Source: Pandoraea anapnoica (GTDB lineage Bacteria > Pseudomonadota > Gammaproteobacteria > Burkholderiales > Burkholderiaceae). Taken from it: 64,000 bases of DNA. The translations under genes and the position numbers were made by a program. The stretch lies in NCBI RefSeq assembly GCF_902459765.1, contig NZ_CABPSP010000006.1, forward strand, positions 216,995 through 280,994, given 5' to 3'. The notes beneath the pieces are model-generated. The model was not told the DNA's origin and ran no database searches. It saw nothing but the letters and a program-made list of their open reading frames with translations. Below, piece after piece: positions 28,279 through 38,742 of this stretch (position 1 is the first letter of the stretch; every line of letters starts with the position of its first letter).

Positions 28279-30915
28279 ATGCTGACTTCGCTCGTCGTGC
28301 GCATCGTCCGTTTTTCGGCGAAGCACGCGTACCCGGTCATCTTCGCTTCGCTGCTGCTCGTGGTGGCCAGTTGTGTGTACGTCGCCAAGCATTTCGCGAT
28401 CAACACCGACGTCTCCAGCCTGATCGATCTGAATACCCCGGCCGCCGAACGCGGTCGTGAAATCGACCGTGCGTTCCCGCAGAAGACCGATCTGACGCTG
28501 GCCGTCGTGCAGGCACCCGCCGCCGAGTTCGCCGACAAGGCTGCGGCTGAGCTGGCGGCTAAGCTGGAAAGCGAGACGGATGTGTTCCGCGCGGTGAGCC
28601 GCCCCGGCGCGGGCGAATTCTTCGTGCATAACGCATTGCTGTTCGCGTCGACGGACGACGTTAAGTCGCTCACCGGCAAGCTCGAAGACGCCAAACCGTT
28701 GCTCAACCGTCTCGCGCAGGATCCGAGCCTCGCGGGTCTGTCGAACCTGCTGTCGGTGACGTTGCAGACGCCGTTGCTGACCGGTCAGGTGAAGCTCTCC
28801 GATATGTCGCGCCTGCTGGGCAACGCGGCCGACGCCTCGGAGGCCGTGCTCGCTAATCGTCCGGCCGCGATGTCGTGGCGCGCGCTGGTCGCGCCCGATA
28901 CCGTCGCGCGCAGCTACGTTCAGGTGCAGCCGGTGCTGGATTACGGCGCGCTCGAAGCGGGCGCCAACGCGGCCATGCGTATTCGTGATGCCGTCGCCGA
29001 CCTGAAGCTCGCAGAGCGCTACGGCGCGACGGTGCGCCTCACCGGCCCGCGTCCGCTGTCGGATGAGGAGTTCGCGTCGGTGCGTCAGGACGCTGGGCCG
29101 AACGCCGTCATCACGCTGCTGGCCGTGCTCGTGGTGCTGTGGCTGGCCGTGCGCTCGGGCAAGATGATTCTCGCGGTCTTCATCACCTTGCTCGCGGGGC
29201 TTGCCGTCACGTTTGCGCTCGGTCTGATGATGGTCGGCGCGCTCAACATGATTTCCGTGGCGTTCGCCGTGCTCTTCGTCGGTATTGGTGTGGACTTCGG
29301 CATTCAGTTCGGCGTGCGTTATCGGGAAGAACGTTATCGTCTGGAACACGACGAAGGCAAATCGGGCGACGAAGTGTTGCGCGGCGCATTGGGTGGAGCA
29401 GGCAAGCAGATTGCCATGCCGCTTACGCTTGCCGCAGCGGCCACGGCGGCAAGCTTCTTCTCGTTCCTGCCGACGGACTATCGCGGCGTATCCGAACTGG
29501 GCCTGATCGCGGGTGTCGGCATTCTGTGCGTGGCGTTCCCGTCGGCCATTACCTTGCTGCCTGCGCTCATCAGCGTGTTCAAACCGAAGGGCGAGCCGAG
29601 CCCGCCAGGCTTCCGCAGCCTTGGGCCGGTCGACGATTTCACCGAAAAGCACCGCAAGCCGTTGCTATACGGCACGCTCGCGCTGGTCATCGCCGGGCTG
29701 CCGTTGCTCGCGCATTTGCACTTCGATTTCAATCCGCTGCATCTGAAAGATCCTCATACGGAGTCGATGGCGACGCTCATCGATCTGTCGAATTCGCCGG
29801 AAGCGGGTGTCAACGATGTGCAGTGGCTCGCGCCGAACCTCGCGGATGCCGACGCCGAAGCCGCAAAGCTGCGTGCCGTGCCGGAGATCGGCCGCGTGGT
29901 GACGCTCACCACGTTCCTGCCGTCCGACCAGCCCGCCAAGCTGGCGATGATCGACACGGCGGCGAAGTCGCTGCTGCCGGTGCTCACGCAAACGCCGCTG
30001 GCCGCTGTGCCGGATGCAACGCGCATCTCGGCGCTCAAGACGGCCGCAGGCCAGTTGGAAGACGCCGCACTCGATTACCCGGGCGAGGGCGCAAAGCAAG
30101 CGCAGCGTCTGGCGGCGGCGATGCGCAAGCTCGCAGCGGCCGATCCGGCCACGCGCGACCGTGCGGACCGCGCGATTGCCGACCCGCTGAAGCTGGCGCT
30201 CGGTCAACTGCGAGACGCGTTGCAGCCGAAGTCGGTGACGCGCGAATCGTTGCCGAAGGACATCGCGTCGCAGTGGGTGGCCGCTGACGGGCGTGCCCTC
30301 GTCAACATCTCGCCGCGCGTGGAGAAGGGCGCGGACCCGAGCGACGACGCGATGCTGCGCAAATTCACCGAGGCCGTGCTGCGTACGACGCCGGACGCGG
30401 TAGGCGGTCCGATCTCGATTCTGCGCTCGGCCAACACGATCATTCGCGCGTTCATCGAGGCGGGGGCGTGGGCCTTGCTGTCGATCACGATTTTGCTGTG
30501 GCTGGCGCTGCGCAACTTCGGCGACGTGTTGCGCACGCTGGTCCCGCTGCTGGTCTCGGCGGCCGTCACCCTTGAAGTGTCCGTGCTGATCGGTTTGCCG
30601 CTGAACTTCGCGAACATCATCGCGCTGCCATTGCTGCTGGGTGTGGGGGTAGCGTTCAAGATCTACTACGTGATCGCGTGGCGTCACGGGCAGTACCGCT
30701 TGCTGGCGTCCGGTCTCACGCAGGCGATCGTGCTGTCTGCGGCGACCACGGGTATCGCGTTCGGCAGTCTCTGGCTGTCGCATCACCCGGGCACGTCGAG
30801 CATGGGCAAGCTGCTGGCGCTGTCGCTGGTGTGTACGCTCATCGGCGCTGTGTTCTTCCAACCGGTGCTGATGGGTAAGCCGCGAGAGAAAGCGGGGACG
30901 CCGAAGCAGTCCTGA
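28279..30915 (+). CDS. hpnN: Hopanoid transporter HpnN (RND/MMPL family)
   Basis: An 878-residue inner-membrane transporter with 12 expected helices: one at the N-terminus, two large periplasmic loops (about 45-270 and 500-740), and two five-to-six helix blocks. [21 protein letters not shown] holds the charged helix-4 residues typical of RND/MMPL pumps. HpnN moves hopanoids to the outer membrane. ATG 28279 is chosen because the first helix follows at once. It diverges from hpnM over a 257-base spacer. Confidence 0.93.
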   Translation: MLTSLVVRIVRFSAKHAYPVIFASLLLVVASCVYVAKHFAINTDVSSLIDLNTPAAERGREIDRAFPQKTDLTLAVVQAPAAEFADKAAAELAAKLESETDVFRAVSRPGAGEFFVHNALLFASTDDVKSLTGKLEDAKPLLNRLAQDPSLAGLSNLLSVTLQTPLLTGQVKLSDMSRLLGNAADASEAVLANRPAAMSWRALVAPDTVARSYVQVQPVLDYGALEAGANAAMRIRDAVADLKLAERYGATVRLTGPRPLSDEEFASVRQDAGPNAVITLLAVLVVLWLAVRSGKMILAVFITLLAGLAVTFALGLMMVGALNMISVAFAVLFVGIGVDFGIQFGVRYREERYRLEHDEGKSGDEVLRGALGGAGKQIAMPLTLAAAATAASFFSFLPTDYRGVSELGLIAGVGILCVAFPSAITLLPALISVFKPKGEPSPPGFRSLGPVDDFTEKHRKPLLYGTLALVIAGLPLLAHLHFDFNPLHLKDPHTESMATLIDLSNSPEAGVNDVQWLAPNLADADAEAAKLRAVPEIGRVVTLTTFLPSDQPAKLAMIDTAAKSLLPVLTQTPLAAVPDATRISALKTAAGQLEDAALDYPGEGAKQAQRLAAAMRKLAAADPATRDRADRAIADPLKLALGQLRDALQPKSVTRESLPKDIASQWVAADGRALVNISPRVEKGADPSDDAMLRKFTEAVLRTTPDAVGGPISILRSANTIIRAFIEAGAWALLSITILLWLALRNFGDVLRTLVPLLVSAAVTLEVSVLIGLPLNFANIIALPLLLGVGVAFKIYYVIAWRHGQYRLLASGLTQAIVLSAATTGIAFGSLWLSHHPGTSSMGKLLALSLVCTLIGAVFFQPVLMGKPREKAGTPKQS

Positions 30916-30939
30916 GCACACGGAAGCTGAAAGGCAATA

Positions 30940-30967
30940 AAAAACGGCACCTAGAGGTGCCGTTTTT
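30940..30967. terminator. Bidirectional terminator between hpnN and dxs
   Basis: AAAAACGGCACCT / AGGTGCCGTTTTT makes a 13-bp stem with a two-base loop and T runs on both strands. It serves hpnN on the plus strand and the long phosphonate-dxs operon on the minus strand. Confidence 0.88.
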
Positions 30968-31015
30968 CTTGGGTGCGACCACTCAGCCGTCGCTGTCCGT
31001 GTATGCCGTCAAATG

Positions 31016-32920
31016 CTACACAGCCTCGACCGCCCCACCGAGACGCTCAGCCATCGCCCGGCGAATCGAGGCCGTGATGCCCGGCACATCGAGGCCGACG
31101 GACGCCAGTTGTTGCGCGGGCGTGCCCTGATCGATGTACGTGTCGGGCAGACCCAGTTGAAGCACAGGGACCAGCACACCGTTGGCATTGAGTGCTTCCA
31201 CGCAGGCGGTGCCTGCACCGCCCATCACCGAAGCTTCTTCGAGCGTCACCAGGAGGTCGTGCGTGCGCGCCATCTCCAGTACCGTCGCTTCGTCCAGCGG
31301 TTTGACGAAGCGCATGTTGACCACGCTCGCGTCGAAGGCTTCCGCCACTTGTTCGGCCAGCGCGACCATCGACCCGAAGGCCAGAATCGCGACGCGTTTG
31401 CCAGCGGGGGCGGCGCTCTGACGGCGCACTTGCGCACGGCCGACCGGCAGCGTCGACAGACCTGCTTCGGTCTTCACGCCGGGGCCGGTGCCGCGCGGAT
31501 AGCGCACTGCGCTCGGTCCATCGATGCCCAGCGCCGTCTGCAACATCTGACGGCATTCGTTCTCGTCGGCCGGGGCCATCACGACCATATTCGGGATACA
31601 GCGCAGATAGGCGATGTCGTACGCGCCCGCATGGGTCGCACCGTCCGCGCCGACCAGACCGCCGCGGTCGATCGCGAAGAGGACCGGCAGATTCTGCAGG
31701 GCGACATCGTGGATCAACTGGTCGTAGCCTCGCTGCAGGAACGTCGAGTAGATCGCGACGACCGGCCGCAGACCTTCCGTCGCCAGTCCGCCCGCGAACG
31801 TGACCGCGTGCTGCTCGGCAATGCCGACATCGTAGTACCGGTCCGGAAAGCGCTTCTCGAATTGGACAAGGCCGGAGCCTTCGCGCATGGCTGGCGTCAC
31901 GCCGACAACGCGCTTGTCTGCCGCGGCCGCATCGCACAGCCATTCCCCGAACACCTGCGTGTAGGTCTTGGCCGAAACGGTGCCCGGTGCGGCCGGACGA
32001 ATGCCTTCGCTCGGATTGAACTTGCCCGGCCCGTGGTACAGCACGGGGTCGGCTTCGGCCAGCTTGTAGCCACGGCCCTTGCGCGTGACCACATGCAGGA
32101 ACTGCGGCCCCTTGAGCGCCTTGATGTTCTCGAGCGCAGGGATCAGCGCGTCGAGATCGTGGCCGTCAATGGGACCGAGATAGTTGAAGCCGAATTCCTC
32201 GAACATCGTCCCCGTGGGCGAGACGATGGCTTTGGCATGTTCTTCGAGCTTGTGCGCGAGTTCGCGCATCGGTGCGGGCGCGTTGCGCAGCAGATTGCGC
32301 ACGCTCTCCTTGCCAGCCGAATAGAACTGACCGGACATCAGGCGCGTGAGGTACTGATTGAGCGCGCCGACCGGTGGCGAGATCGACATATCGTTGTCGT
32401 TGAGCACGACGAGAAACGGCAGATCGTCGTAGACACCGGCATTGTTCAGCGCTTCGAAGGCTTCGCCCGCCGTCATCGCGCCGTCGCCGATCACGGCAAT
32501 GGCGTGACGCTTTTCACCCTTGACCTTGCTGGCCAGCGCCATGCCCAGTGCTGCCGAAATCGACGTGCTCGAATGCGCCGTGCCGAACGTGTCGTACGGC
32601 GATTCGTCGCGCTTCGGAAAGCCCGACAACCCTTGCCACTGACGCAGCGTCGGCATGGCTTCGCGTCGGCCCGTCAGAATCTTGTGCGGGTAGGTCTGAT
32701 GACCGACGTCCCACACGATCCGGTCGTTCGGCGTGTCGAAGACGTAGTGCAGGGCGATCGTCAGCTCGACGGTGCCCAGATTCGACGACAGGTGCCCGCC
32801 GGTGCGCGAGACGTTCTCGAGCACGCAGGCGCGCAGTTCGTCGGCGACGCGGCGCAATTCAGGACGCGAGAGCGCGCGCAGTTCGGCAGGGGAGTGGAGG
32901 CTGGCTAGCAAATCTGTCAT
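31016..32920 (-). CDS. dxs: 1-deoxy-D-xylulose-5-phosphate synthase
   Basis: A 634-residue thiamine-diphosphate transketolase-like enzyme, the entry step of the MEP isoprenoid pathway (pyruvate plus glyceraldehyde 3-phosphate). GGHLSSNLG, the TPP-binding [18 protein letters not shown] and [15 protein letters not shown] are intact, and length is normal. It is the last gene of the phosphonate operon, 21 bases after the AEP transaminase gene. Dxs in hopanoid loci is known; its place as distal gene of a phosphonate operon is notable. Confidence 0.96.
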   Translation of the reverse strand: MTDLLASLHSPAELRALSRPELRRVADELRACVLENVSRTGGHLSSNLGTVELTIALHYVFDTPNDRIVWDVGHQTYPHKILTGRREAMPTLRQWQGLSGFPKRDESPYDTFGTAHSSTSISAALGMALASKVKGEKRHAIAVIGDGAMTAGEAFEALNNAGVYDDLPFLVVLNDNDMSISPPVGALNQYLTRLMSGQFYSAGKESVRNLLRNAPAPMRELAHKLEEHAKAIVSPTGTMFEEFGFNYLGPIDGHDLDALIPALENIKALKGPQFLHVVTRKGRGYKLAEADPVLYHGPGKFNPSEGIRPAAPGTVSAKTYTQVFGEWLCDAAAADKRVVGVTPAMREGSGLVQFEKRFPDRYYDVGIAEQHAVTFAGGLATEGLRPVVAIYSTFLQRGYDQLIHDVALQNLPVLFAIDRGGLVGADGATHAGAYDIAYLRCIPNMVVMAPADENECRQMLQTALGIDGPSAVRYPRGTGPGVKTEAGLSTLPVGRAQVRRQSAAPAGKRVAILAFGSMVALAEQVAEAFDASVVNMRFVKPLDEATVLEMARTHDLLVTLEEASVMGGAGTACVEALNANGVLVPVLQLGLPDTYIDQGTPAQQLASVGLDVPGITASIRRAMAERLGGAVEAV

Positions 32921-32941
32921 GGCTGAACGTCCGTCCCCGGC

Positions 32942-34015
32942 TTACTTCACCAGCCGGGCAAAGGAAGCCAGCAGGCGATCGATGTCGGCCGCCGTGAGGT
33001 TGCCCATCGTCGAGATACGGAACAGTTCCTTCGACAGACCGCCCTGACCGGCGTAAATAACGAAGCCGTCGGCCTTGAGCCAGTCGTGCAGACGCGGATA
33101 GTCGACGCCAGCAGGCAACTTGTAGGCACGCAGCACCACCGACGATTTTCCCGGAGGCAGCACGCTGTCGATGCCCAGTGCGGCCAGACCGGCGCGCGCT
33201 TGCTCGGCGAGCGCGCCGTAATGCGCGTGACGCTTTTCCCAGCCACCCGCATCTTCCAGTTCGCGCAGGGCTTCGACGAGCGCGTAGTACGCCTGCACGG
33301 ACGGTGTGAACGGCGTGTTGCGCTCGGCTTGCAGCTTGGCGAGGCGCGCGATGTCCAGATAGTAGGTACGGGCGAACGCCTTTGCGAGGGCTGCCTTGCG
33401 TACGAGCACGAACGACACGCCCGGTACGCCGTGCACGCACTTGTTCGCGGTTGCGGCCACGGCAACGATAGCCGAGTCGTTGAAATCGATGGCTTCGGCA
33501 GCGAAGCTGCTCACGCCGTCGACCAGCAGGTCGATACCGCGCTCACGGCACACGCGCGAGATGCCCGTCAGATCGTTCAGACGGCCGGTAGTCGTCTCGT
33601 GGTGAATGATCGCTACGTTCGTGTACTTACGGTCACCGGCGGCGTCCAGCTTGGCGACGATCTGCGCCAGATCCGGCGCTTGCATCCATTCGAAATGGAT
33701 GACATCGTGATCGATGCGATATTGCTTCGCGATCTGCGAGATGCGCTCGCCGTACACGCCGTTCTCGACGATTAGCAGGCGGCCGCCTTCCGGCACGAGG
33801 CCAGCCGTCATGCTCTCGACGGCCGCCGTGCCCGAACCGGTCATCAGCACCGGCGTCCACACCGCGGGGTCGAGTCCATAGACAGCCGTCAGACGCGCGC
33901 GGGCTTCATCCTGCAAGTCGAAGAATTCAGGCTCGCGGTGGCACAGATCGGGTTGCAACAGGCTTTTGCGAACACGCTCGGTCAGGGTAACGGGGCCCGG
34001 ATTCAGTAACAGCAT
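32942..34015 (-). CDS. phnW: 2-aminoethylphosphonate-pyruvate transaminase
   Basis: A 357-residue class V PLP aminotransferase. LLLNPGPVTLTERVR at the N-terminus, the phosphate-binding GSGTAAVESM, HHETTTGRLND and the PLP lysine Lys192 (ATANKCVHG) match PhnW. Here it should run in the biosynthetic direction, aminating phosphonoacetaldehyde to 2-aminoethylphosphonate (2-AEP), because no phosphonatase gene is present and the two upstream genes make the aldehyde. ATG 34015 has GAGGAA upstream. Confidence 0.92.
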   Translation of the reverse strand: MLLLNPGPVTLTERVRKSLLQPDLCHREPEFFDLQDEARARLTAVYGLDPAVWTPVLMTGSGTAAVESMTAGLVPEGGRLLIVENGVYGERISQIAKQYRIDHDVIHFEWMQAPDLAQIVAKLDAAGDRKYTNVAIIHHETTTGRLNDLTGISRVCRERGIDLLVDGVSSFAAEAIDFNDSAIVAVAATANKCVHGVPGVSFVLVRKAALAKAFARTYYLDIARLAKLQAERNTPFTPSVQAYYALVEALRELEDAGGWEKRHAHYGALAEQARAGLAALGIDSVLPPGKSSVVLRAYKLPAGVDYPRLHDWLKADGFVIYAGQGGLSKELFRISTMGNLTAADIDRLLASFARLVK

Positions 34016-34053
34016 GGCGAAGCTTCCTCGGCAGATATCGTAAGGGGGATCGC

Positions 34054-35241
34054 TCAGGCCGAAGCCTGTGCGCGTTGTGCAATATGGTCCATCAGTCGCG
34101 ACTTCACGGCTTCCGGCGTCACCTTCGGACGCGGCAGGCCGTCCGGCGTGCCGGGGCGCGTCGTCAGACACGCGAAGCGCGGGCCGTCGTTCAGGCTATG
34201 GCTGCGGCCGTCGAACAACTGCTCGATGACGTCGAGCGTATCGCCTTCGAGCGCCAGGGCATAACCGCTGGCAGCGGCCACACCGGCGAACGACACCGTC
34301 GGCGAGACCGTCGCCTGTGCGCCGGTCGAGTCGTGCGAGGCGTTATCGAGCAGCAAATGAACGAGGTTCGACGGACCGTAAGCGCCCAGCGTCGCAAATG
34401 CGCCCATGCGCATGAGCGCCGCGCCGTCGCCGTCGAGCGCAACCACACGCAGGTCCGGACGCGCAAGCGCGAGGCCCAGTGCCAGTGTCGTCACGCATCC
34501 CATCGAGCCGACCATGTAGAGTTGGTTGGCGCGGTCGTCGAGGGCGTAGAGTTCGCGTCCGCAGAAGCCGGTCGACGCCAGCACCACGGTGCCTTCGAGC
34601 GGCGTATGCGCGATGACGCGGGCGAGGGCGTCGCGACGCGTTGGCATGTCCGACGGCGCAACACCGCGCATGACCGACACCGGTGCCGGTTGTGCGGGAC
34701 GCACCGGGCGCTCCGACGGTTGCAGCGGGAACGGTGCCACGCTGCCCTTTTGCATCACGAGCGCGTAGGGGCGGCCGGTCTCGTCCATATGACGCACCGC
34801 GCGCTCCAGCGCCGGGGCAATCGCGTCGGGCTCGGTCGGGAACAGCTCCCAGGGCACTTCCATCAGGTCGAGCATGGCGGGCGTGATCGGACCCATGAGC
34901 GCGTGTTGCGGCTCGTCGGTAATGCCCGGCTGGCCGCGCCACGTCACGATCAGCAACTGTGGCAGACGGAACGTCCAGGTGAGCGACGTGAGCGGGCTGA
35001 CAGCGTTGCCGAGGCCCGAGTTCTGCATCATCGTGACTGAGCGCGCACCACGGCCTTCGCCGAGCGTCGCGCCTGCTGCGATGGCGACTGCGTCGCCCTC
35101 GTTGGCCGCCGACAGGTAGTGCAGCGTCGGGTCTTGCAGCACGTAGTTGATGAACGGCGTGAGGAACGAACACGGCACGCCGGTGTACCAGGTGAAGCCG
35201 TGCTTGCGCGCGGCTTCGACGAACTGACCTGCCTCAATCAC
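34054..35241 (-). CDS. Phosphonopyruvate decarboxylase
   Basis: A 395-residue TPP enzyme turning phosphonopyruvate into phosphonoacetaldehyde, the irreversible pull of phosphonate synthesis. [14 protein letters not shown] and the catalytic Glu in [13 protein letters not shown] lie at the N-terminus, and the TPP/Mg motif [11 protein letters not shown]...LLLDN lies in the C-terminal half. The GTG at 35241 is supported by GGAG seven bases upstream and makes an eight-base overlap with the mutase gene. Equivalent to the genes called ppd, aepY or fom2. Confidence 0.92.
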   Translation of the reverse strand: MIEAGQFVEAARKHGFTWYTGVPCSFLTPFINYVLQDPTLHYLSAANEGDAVAIAAGATLGEGRGARSVTMMQNSGLGNAVSPLTSLTWTFRLPQLLIVTWRGQPGITDEPQHALMGPITPAMLDLMEVPWELFPTEPDAIAPALERAVRHMDETGRPYALVMQKGSVAPFPLQPSERPVRPAQPAPVSVMRGVAPSDMPTRRDALARVIAHTPLEGTVVLASTGFCGRELYALDDRANQLYMVGSMGCVTTLALGLALARPDLRVVALDGDGAALMRMGAFATLGAYGPSNLVHLLLDNASHDSTGAQATVSPTVSFAGVAAASGYALALEGDTLDVIEQLFDGRSHSLNDGPRFACLTTRPGTPDGLPRPKVTPEAVKSRLMDHIAQRAQASA

Positions 35242-36943
35242 CTTGCGTCTCCGGAGCGGTGCCGCTGAACGGCGTCTGACCATGGGCGAAATCGGCCGCG
35301 CGGCGGAATTCTTCCATGTCGTTCACGCCGCGCCAGTGGCCGTGCACGTATTGCACTTCGATCTTTGCGCCATCGGCTGCCAGCGCGTTGATCAGTTCGG
35401 GCATGCCGAGCTGGTCGAAGTCGGCGCGCGCCTGAAGTGCGGCGAAAACGCGTTGGAGTTGCGCGCGGCCTTCGTCGCCACGCACACCGAGCAGACCGAT
35501 CCAGCGGCCGTTGGGCGTGCGGCCCGCGTCCGAGGCGTCGCCGCTGATCTTTTCGAGCAGCACTTGCTGGCCGAACAGGCCGCGGTCGTCACCGGCCGAG
35601 CAATATGCGAAGTCGCGCACGCTGGCGTTCGCCGCGTTGGCGGTGACCGCCGCCGTGGAGTCGACCACGACGGTGAAGTCGGCGGCGTTCTCGACCAGAT
35701 CGCGCACAATGTAGCTGCGGAACAGCAGGTCACCGTACGACACCACGGTGTCTTGCGTGAAGGCGTTGGCAACGCGTGCGAGCGAGGCCAGTTCGCCCGT
35801 CTCGGCGTGACGTTCATTGACAGCGAGCGTGATCCCGGCGGTGTCGATCGCGTCGGCACGATAGCCGCCCACGACCGTAATGTCGTTCACGTTCTGCTTC
35901 TTGAAGCCGTCGACCAGCCAGCGCAGCAGCGGCTTGCCCGCCACCGGCAGCATGACCTTCGGACGGTCGGTCGTCACGCTTTCCAGGTTCTTGCCACGGC
36001 TGGCGGCCAGCACGATGGCCGAGCGCGGTGCATTGGCGGCGGACAGGTAGCGGTCTTCGGCCTGCGTATACTCGTCGGCGTCTTGCAGACGGAAGATCTC
36101 GTCCACGGTGGCTACGCGGTCTTCGACGTTGATGAGCGTTTCGTTACGGTAAATCTCGGCGGCCACCGACTGCATGGCCGAGGTCGCGGCGCGCAACAGA
36201 TGATTCGCCCAGATCACGAGGCTGATCCCGGCTTCGCGGAACACGTCGGTCGGCGTGCTGTAGTACTTCGTCGGCACGATCACCAGCGGGCAGCGGTTGC
36301 CCCACTCGCGTGCGAATTGCACGATTTCATCAGCGCGCTTGAGCTTGCTGTGGATCAGGATGGCGTCCGCCCCGGCCTGATGATAGGCCTCGGCACGACG
36401 CAAGGCTTCTTCCATGCCCCAGCCAGCGATCAGCGCTTCGACACGGGCGACGATGGAGAAATCGTCGTCGGCCTGCGAATCCTTGCCAGCCTTGATCTTG
36501 CCGCAGAACTCGTCGATGTCGGCCAGCGGCTGACGTTCGCCACCGATGAAGCTGTTGGTCTTCGGGAAGACCTTGTCTTCGATGCACACACCAGCAATGC
36601 CACGTTGTTCGAGCTTGCGCACGAGACGTCGCATGTTGTTGAAGTTGCCGTAGCCGGTGTCGCCATCGAGCAGGATCGGCAGATCGCTGGCGTCGGCCAT
36701 GAATTCGAGGTTGTCGACGACCTGCGTCCAGCTGGCTTCGTTGTTGTCGCGAACGCCGAACTGCGCCGAAATGGTCAAACCGGACGCCCAGATGCCCTTG
36801 AAACCGGCTTCGCGCACGATACGCGCGGAAATGCCGTTGTGGGCTTCCATCAGGAATTCGAGCTGATTGCTGAGCAGCATGGCGCGCAGTTGTGCTGCGC
36901 GCGTGGCCGTCGGCGGAAGGGTAAATGCGTCGGGAGCGTTCAT
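35234..36943 (-). CDS. aepX: PEP mutase fused to a nucleotidyltransferase domain
   Basis: A 569-residue bifunctional protein. The N-terminal isocitrate-lyase-fold domain (about 15-295) carries the PEP-mutase signature [10 protein letters not shown] (122-131) and Asp66 in [11 protein letters not shown]; it makes the C-P bond by converting PEP to phosphonopyruvate. The C-terminal domain (about 310-560) has an NTP-transferase fold, beginning [17 protein letters not shown]...[14 protein letters not shown]. Compared with the consensus LAAGxGxRL, the second Gly is Ser and the Arg is Asn. The fusion suggests the phosphonate is to be nucleotide-activated. It overlaps both neighbours. Confidence 0.93.
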   Translation of the reverse strand: MNAPDAFTLPPTATRAAQLRAMLLSNQLEFLMEAHNGISARIVREAGFKGIWASGLTISAQFGVRDNNEASWTQVVDNLEFMADASDLPILLDGDTGYGNFNNMRRLVRKLEQRGIAGVCIEDKVFPKTNSFIGGERQPLADIDEFCGKIKAGKDSQADDDFSIVARVEALIAGWGMEEALRRAEAYHQAGADAILIHSKLKRADEIVQFAREWGNRCPLVIVPTKYYSTPTDVFREAGISLVIWANHLLRAATSAMQSVAAEIYRNETLINVEDRVATVDEIFRLQDADEYTQAEDRYLSAANAPRSAIVLAASRGKNLESVTTDRPKVMLPVAGKPLLRWLVDGFKKQNVNDITVVGGYRADAIDTAGITLAVNERHAETGELASLARVANAFTQDTVVSYGDLLFRSYIVRDLVENAADFTVVVDSTAAVTANAANASVRDFAYCSAGDDRGLFGQQVLLEKISGDASDAGRTPNGRWIGLLGVRGDEGRAQLQRVFAALQARADFDQLGMPELINALAADGAKIEVQYVHGHWRGVNDMEEFRRAADFAHGQTPFSGTAPETQGD

Positions 36944-37710
36944 TCGGACACCATCGTGAGCGGTTCGAGTTGCGGCAGCACCTGATCGGCGGCGCGCTTC
37001 ACATCTTCAGGGTAGTCGATTTCGATCCACGGGAAGCCTGTGACGTCGGCGGTTTCGAATTGCGCACCGCGCTCCAGCAGCAGATCGCGCACCGCTTCTT
37101 CGTGCGGCATCTTGGCGCGGCCCGATTCGACATAGTCGCGCGTGATTTCCGCCAGACGCGTTGCCGTCGCTTCGTTGAAACGGAAGAATCCGACGGACTC
37201 GCCGACGGTGTCGTATTCGAGGCCGACCATAACCTGTTTGCGCAGCTCGACCGGCACGCCGTCGCGCAGGCACAGCTTGACCGGCTCGTCGCCGACTTCG
37301 AAGTCGCGGTCGATGAGCAGACGGTTGGCGGTCTTGCCCGCCACGAGGGCGTTGAAAATGCGCTGGTCGTAGAGCACGTCCGCATCCATGACGAGCACGT
37401 CGCCACCGGCGGTCATGGCTTCGGCCGTGGTATGCAGCGTCAGCACGCTTCCCAGATTGAATTCCGGGTTGAGGTAAATCTTGGGACGCGGCGTCCAGTT
37501 CAGACGCTCCAGTTCCTCGCTCACTTGCTCGTGATGGAACCCGAGCGCGAGCACGACGTCCGTGATGCCGGCCGCTGCCAGCATGCGAAGGTGACGCTCC
37601 AGCAGCGACATGCCGTCGAACTTCAGCAGGCACTTGGGCGACTGCTTGTCTTCGGGCTGGAGCAAACGCAGGCCCATGCCTGCTGCGAGAATGATGGCCC
37701 GCATGGTCAA
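36940..37710 (-). CDS. Stand-alone nucleotidyltransferase (phosphocholine/phosphonate cytidylyltransferase-like)
   Basis: A 256-residue NTP-transferase with an intact signature, [15 protein letters not shown]...SPKCLLKF, the metal-binding [11 protein letters not shown], and [12 protein letters not shown] at the end, typical of sugar or amino-alcohol phosphate cytidylyltransferases. In this operon it is the best candidate to make CMP-2-AEP from CTP and 2-AEP, the role of PntC. It overlaps aepX by four bases. Whether the aepX C-terminal domain does the same reaction is open. Confidence 0.88.
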   Translation of the reverse strand: MTMRAIILAAGMGLRLLQPEDKQSPKCLLKFDGMSLLERHLRMLAAAGITDVVLALGFHHEQVSEELERLNWTPRPKIYLNPEFNLGSVLTLHTTAEAMTAGGDVLVMDADVLYDQRIFNALVAGKTANRLLIDRDFEVGDEPVKLCLRDGVPVELRKQVMVGLEYDTVGESVGFFRFNEATATRLAEITRDYVESGRAKMPHEEAVRDLLLERGAQFETADVTGFPWIEIDYPEDVKRAADQVLPQLEPLTMVSE

Positions 37711-37719
37711 TATCCTTCT

Positions 37720-38742
37720 TTAGAGCGGTGCAGTATCCGTGGCGGTGGGCAGCGGCACGCTTTGTTGCGCAGCGCGCTGACGACGCCAGCCACGTTCGGA
37801 GAAATGCAGATAGACGAGGCCCGGCACGCCGAGCAGTAGCTCGCGCGTACGTTTGGCCAGCGACAGGGCCAGCGCGGCGTCGGCCGGCAGACCCACGAGC
37901 GGGGCGAGCAGCAGGTAACCGCCTTCCTGCACGCCGAGCGAACCCGGCACGAAGAAGGCCGCACCGCGAATCGCCTGCCCGAGACTTTCAAGCAGCAGCG
38001 CGTCGACCCAGCTCACCGGATGCCCGATGAATTGCAGGATCAGCCAGACTTCGACGGTGCCGACGATCCAGCCCACGAGGCTGAGCAGAAAACTGGCGAG
38101 CACCTGACGGCGATGACCGTACATGCGCTGCACGATTTCGTCGACGGCATCCGCACGGTCGAGCAACGACGACCAGTCGCGCTTGGACGACATCTTCGAG
38201 AGCATGCGGAACGCCCAGCCGAAGATGCCACGACGCTGCGCGACATAGAACGCGTAGAGCAGGGCGGAGACGAGTGCCGTTGCGAGCAACATCGGCAGCC
38301 ACAGGCTGTCGCTGGTGCTCTGCGTCGCGCTGATGCCGAACACGGCCAGGCCCAGCAGAGCGAAGACGATTTGTGCGACGGCTTGCAGCGTGGTGCTGAC
38401 GGTAATGGCGGCGGCCGCTTCGCGACCGGCCATGCCGCGTTGTTTCATTTGACGCACCATCGCGATCGGGCCGCCGATCTGCCCGGCGGGCAGCAGGCTG
38501 TTGACCGATTCGCCGACCCAGCGCGTGAGCGTGGCGCGGCCGAGCGTGCACGACTTCGACACCAGCACCTGAATGGCGGCGGCGTCGAGCACCAGCGGCA
38601 CGAGGTGGAAGGCGGCGATGGGCAGCAGGCCCCAGCCAGCGGCCGCCAGCGTGGACATCACCGATCCCGTGCCCTGCCAGATCAGCAGGGCGACGAAAAG
38701 GGCGAAACCGAGGGTAAGTGAGACGATGGCGGTCCGGTTCAT
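37720..38742 (-). CDS. HpnL-like polytopic membrane protein (LPG synthase/flippase TM family)
   Basis: A 340-residue inner-membrane protein with about eight helices, of the UPF0104/lysylphosphatidylglycerol-synthase transmembrane family, which includes the hopanoid-associated HpnL. The motifs LTRWVGESVNSLLPAGQIGGP and RGAAFFVPGSLGVQEGGYLLL are characteristic. It has no soluble transferase domain, so a lipid-flipping or lipid-presenting role is likelier than synthesis. It directly follows the phosphatidyltransferase gene (no gap) and lies nine bases before the nucleotidyltransferase gene. Confidence 0.85.
   Translation of the reverse strand: MNRTAIVSLTLGFALFVALLIWQGTGSVMSTLAAAGWGLLPIAAFHLVPLVLDAAAIQVLVSKSCTLGRATLTRWVGESVNSLLPAGQIGGPIAMVRQMKQRGMAGREAAAAITVSTTLQAVAQIVFALLGLAVFGISATQSTSDSLWLPMLLATALVSALLYAFYVAQRRGIFGWAFRMLSKMSSKRDWSSLLDRADAVDEIVQRMYGHRRQVLASFLLSLVGWIVGTVEVWLILQFIGHPVSWVDALLLESLGQAIRGAAFFVPGSLGVQEGGYLLLAPLVGLPADAALALSLAKRTRELLLGVPGLVYLHFSERGWRRQRAAQQSVPLPTATDTAPL

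Noticed and set aside
35243-36985. A 580-codon plus-strand frame opposite aepX
   Set aside because: Shadow of the PEP mutase gene; the sense strand has all catalytic motifs.
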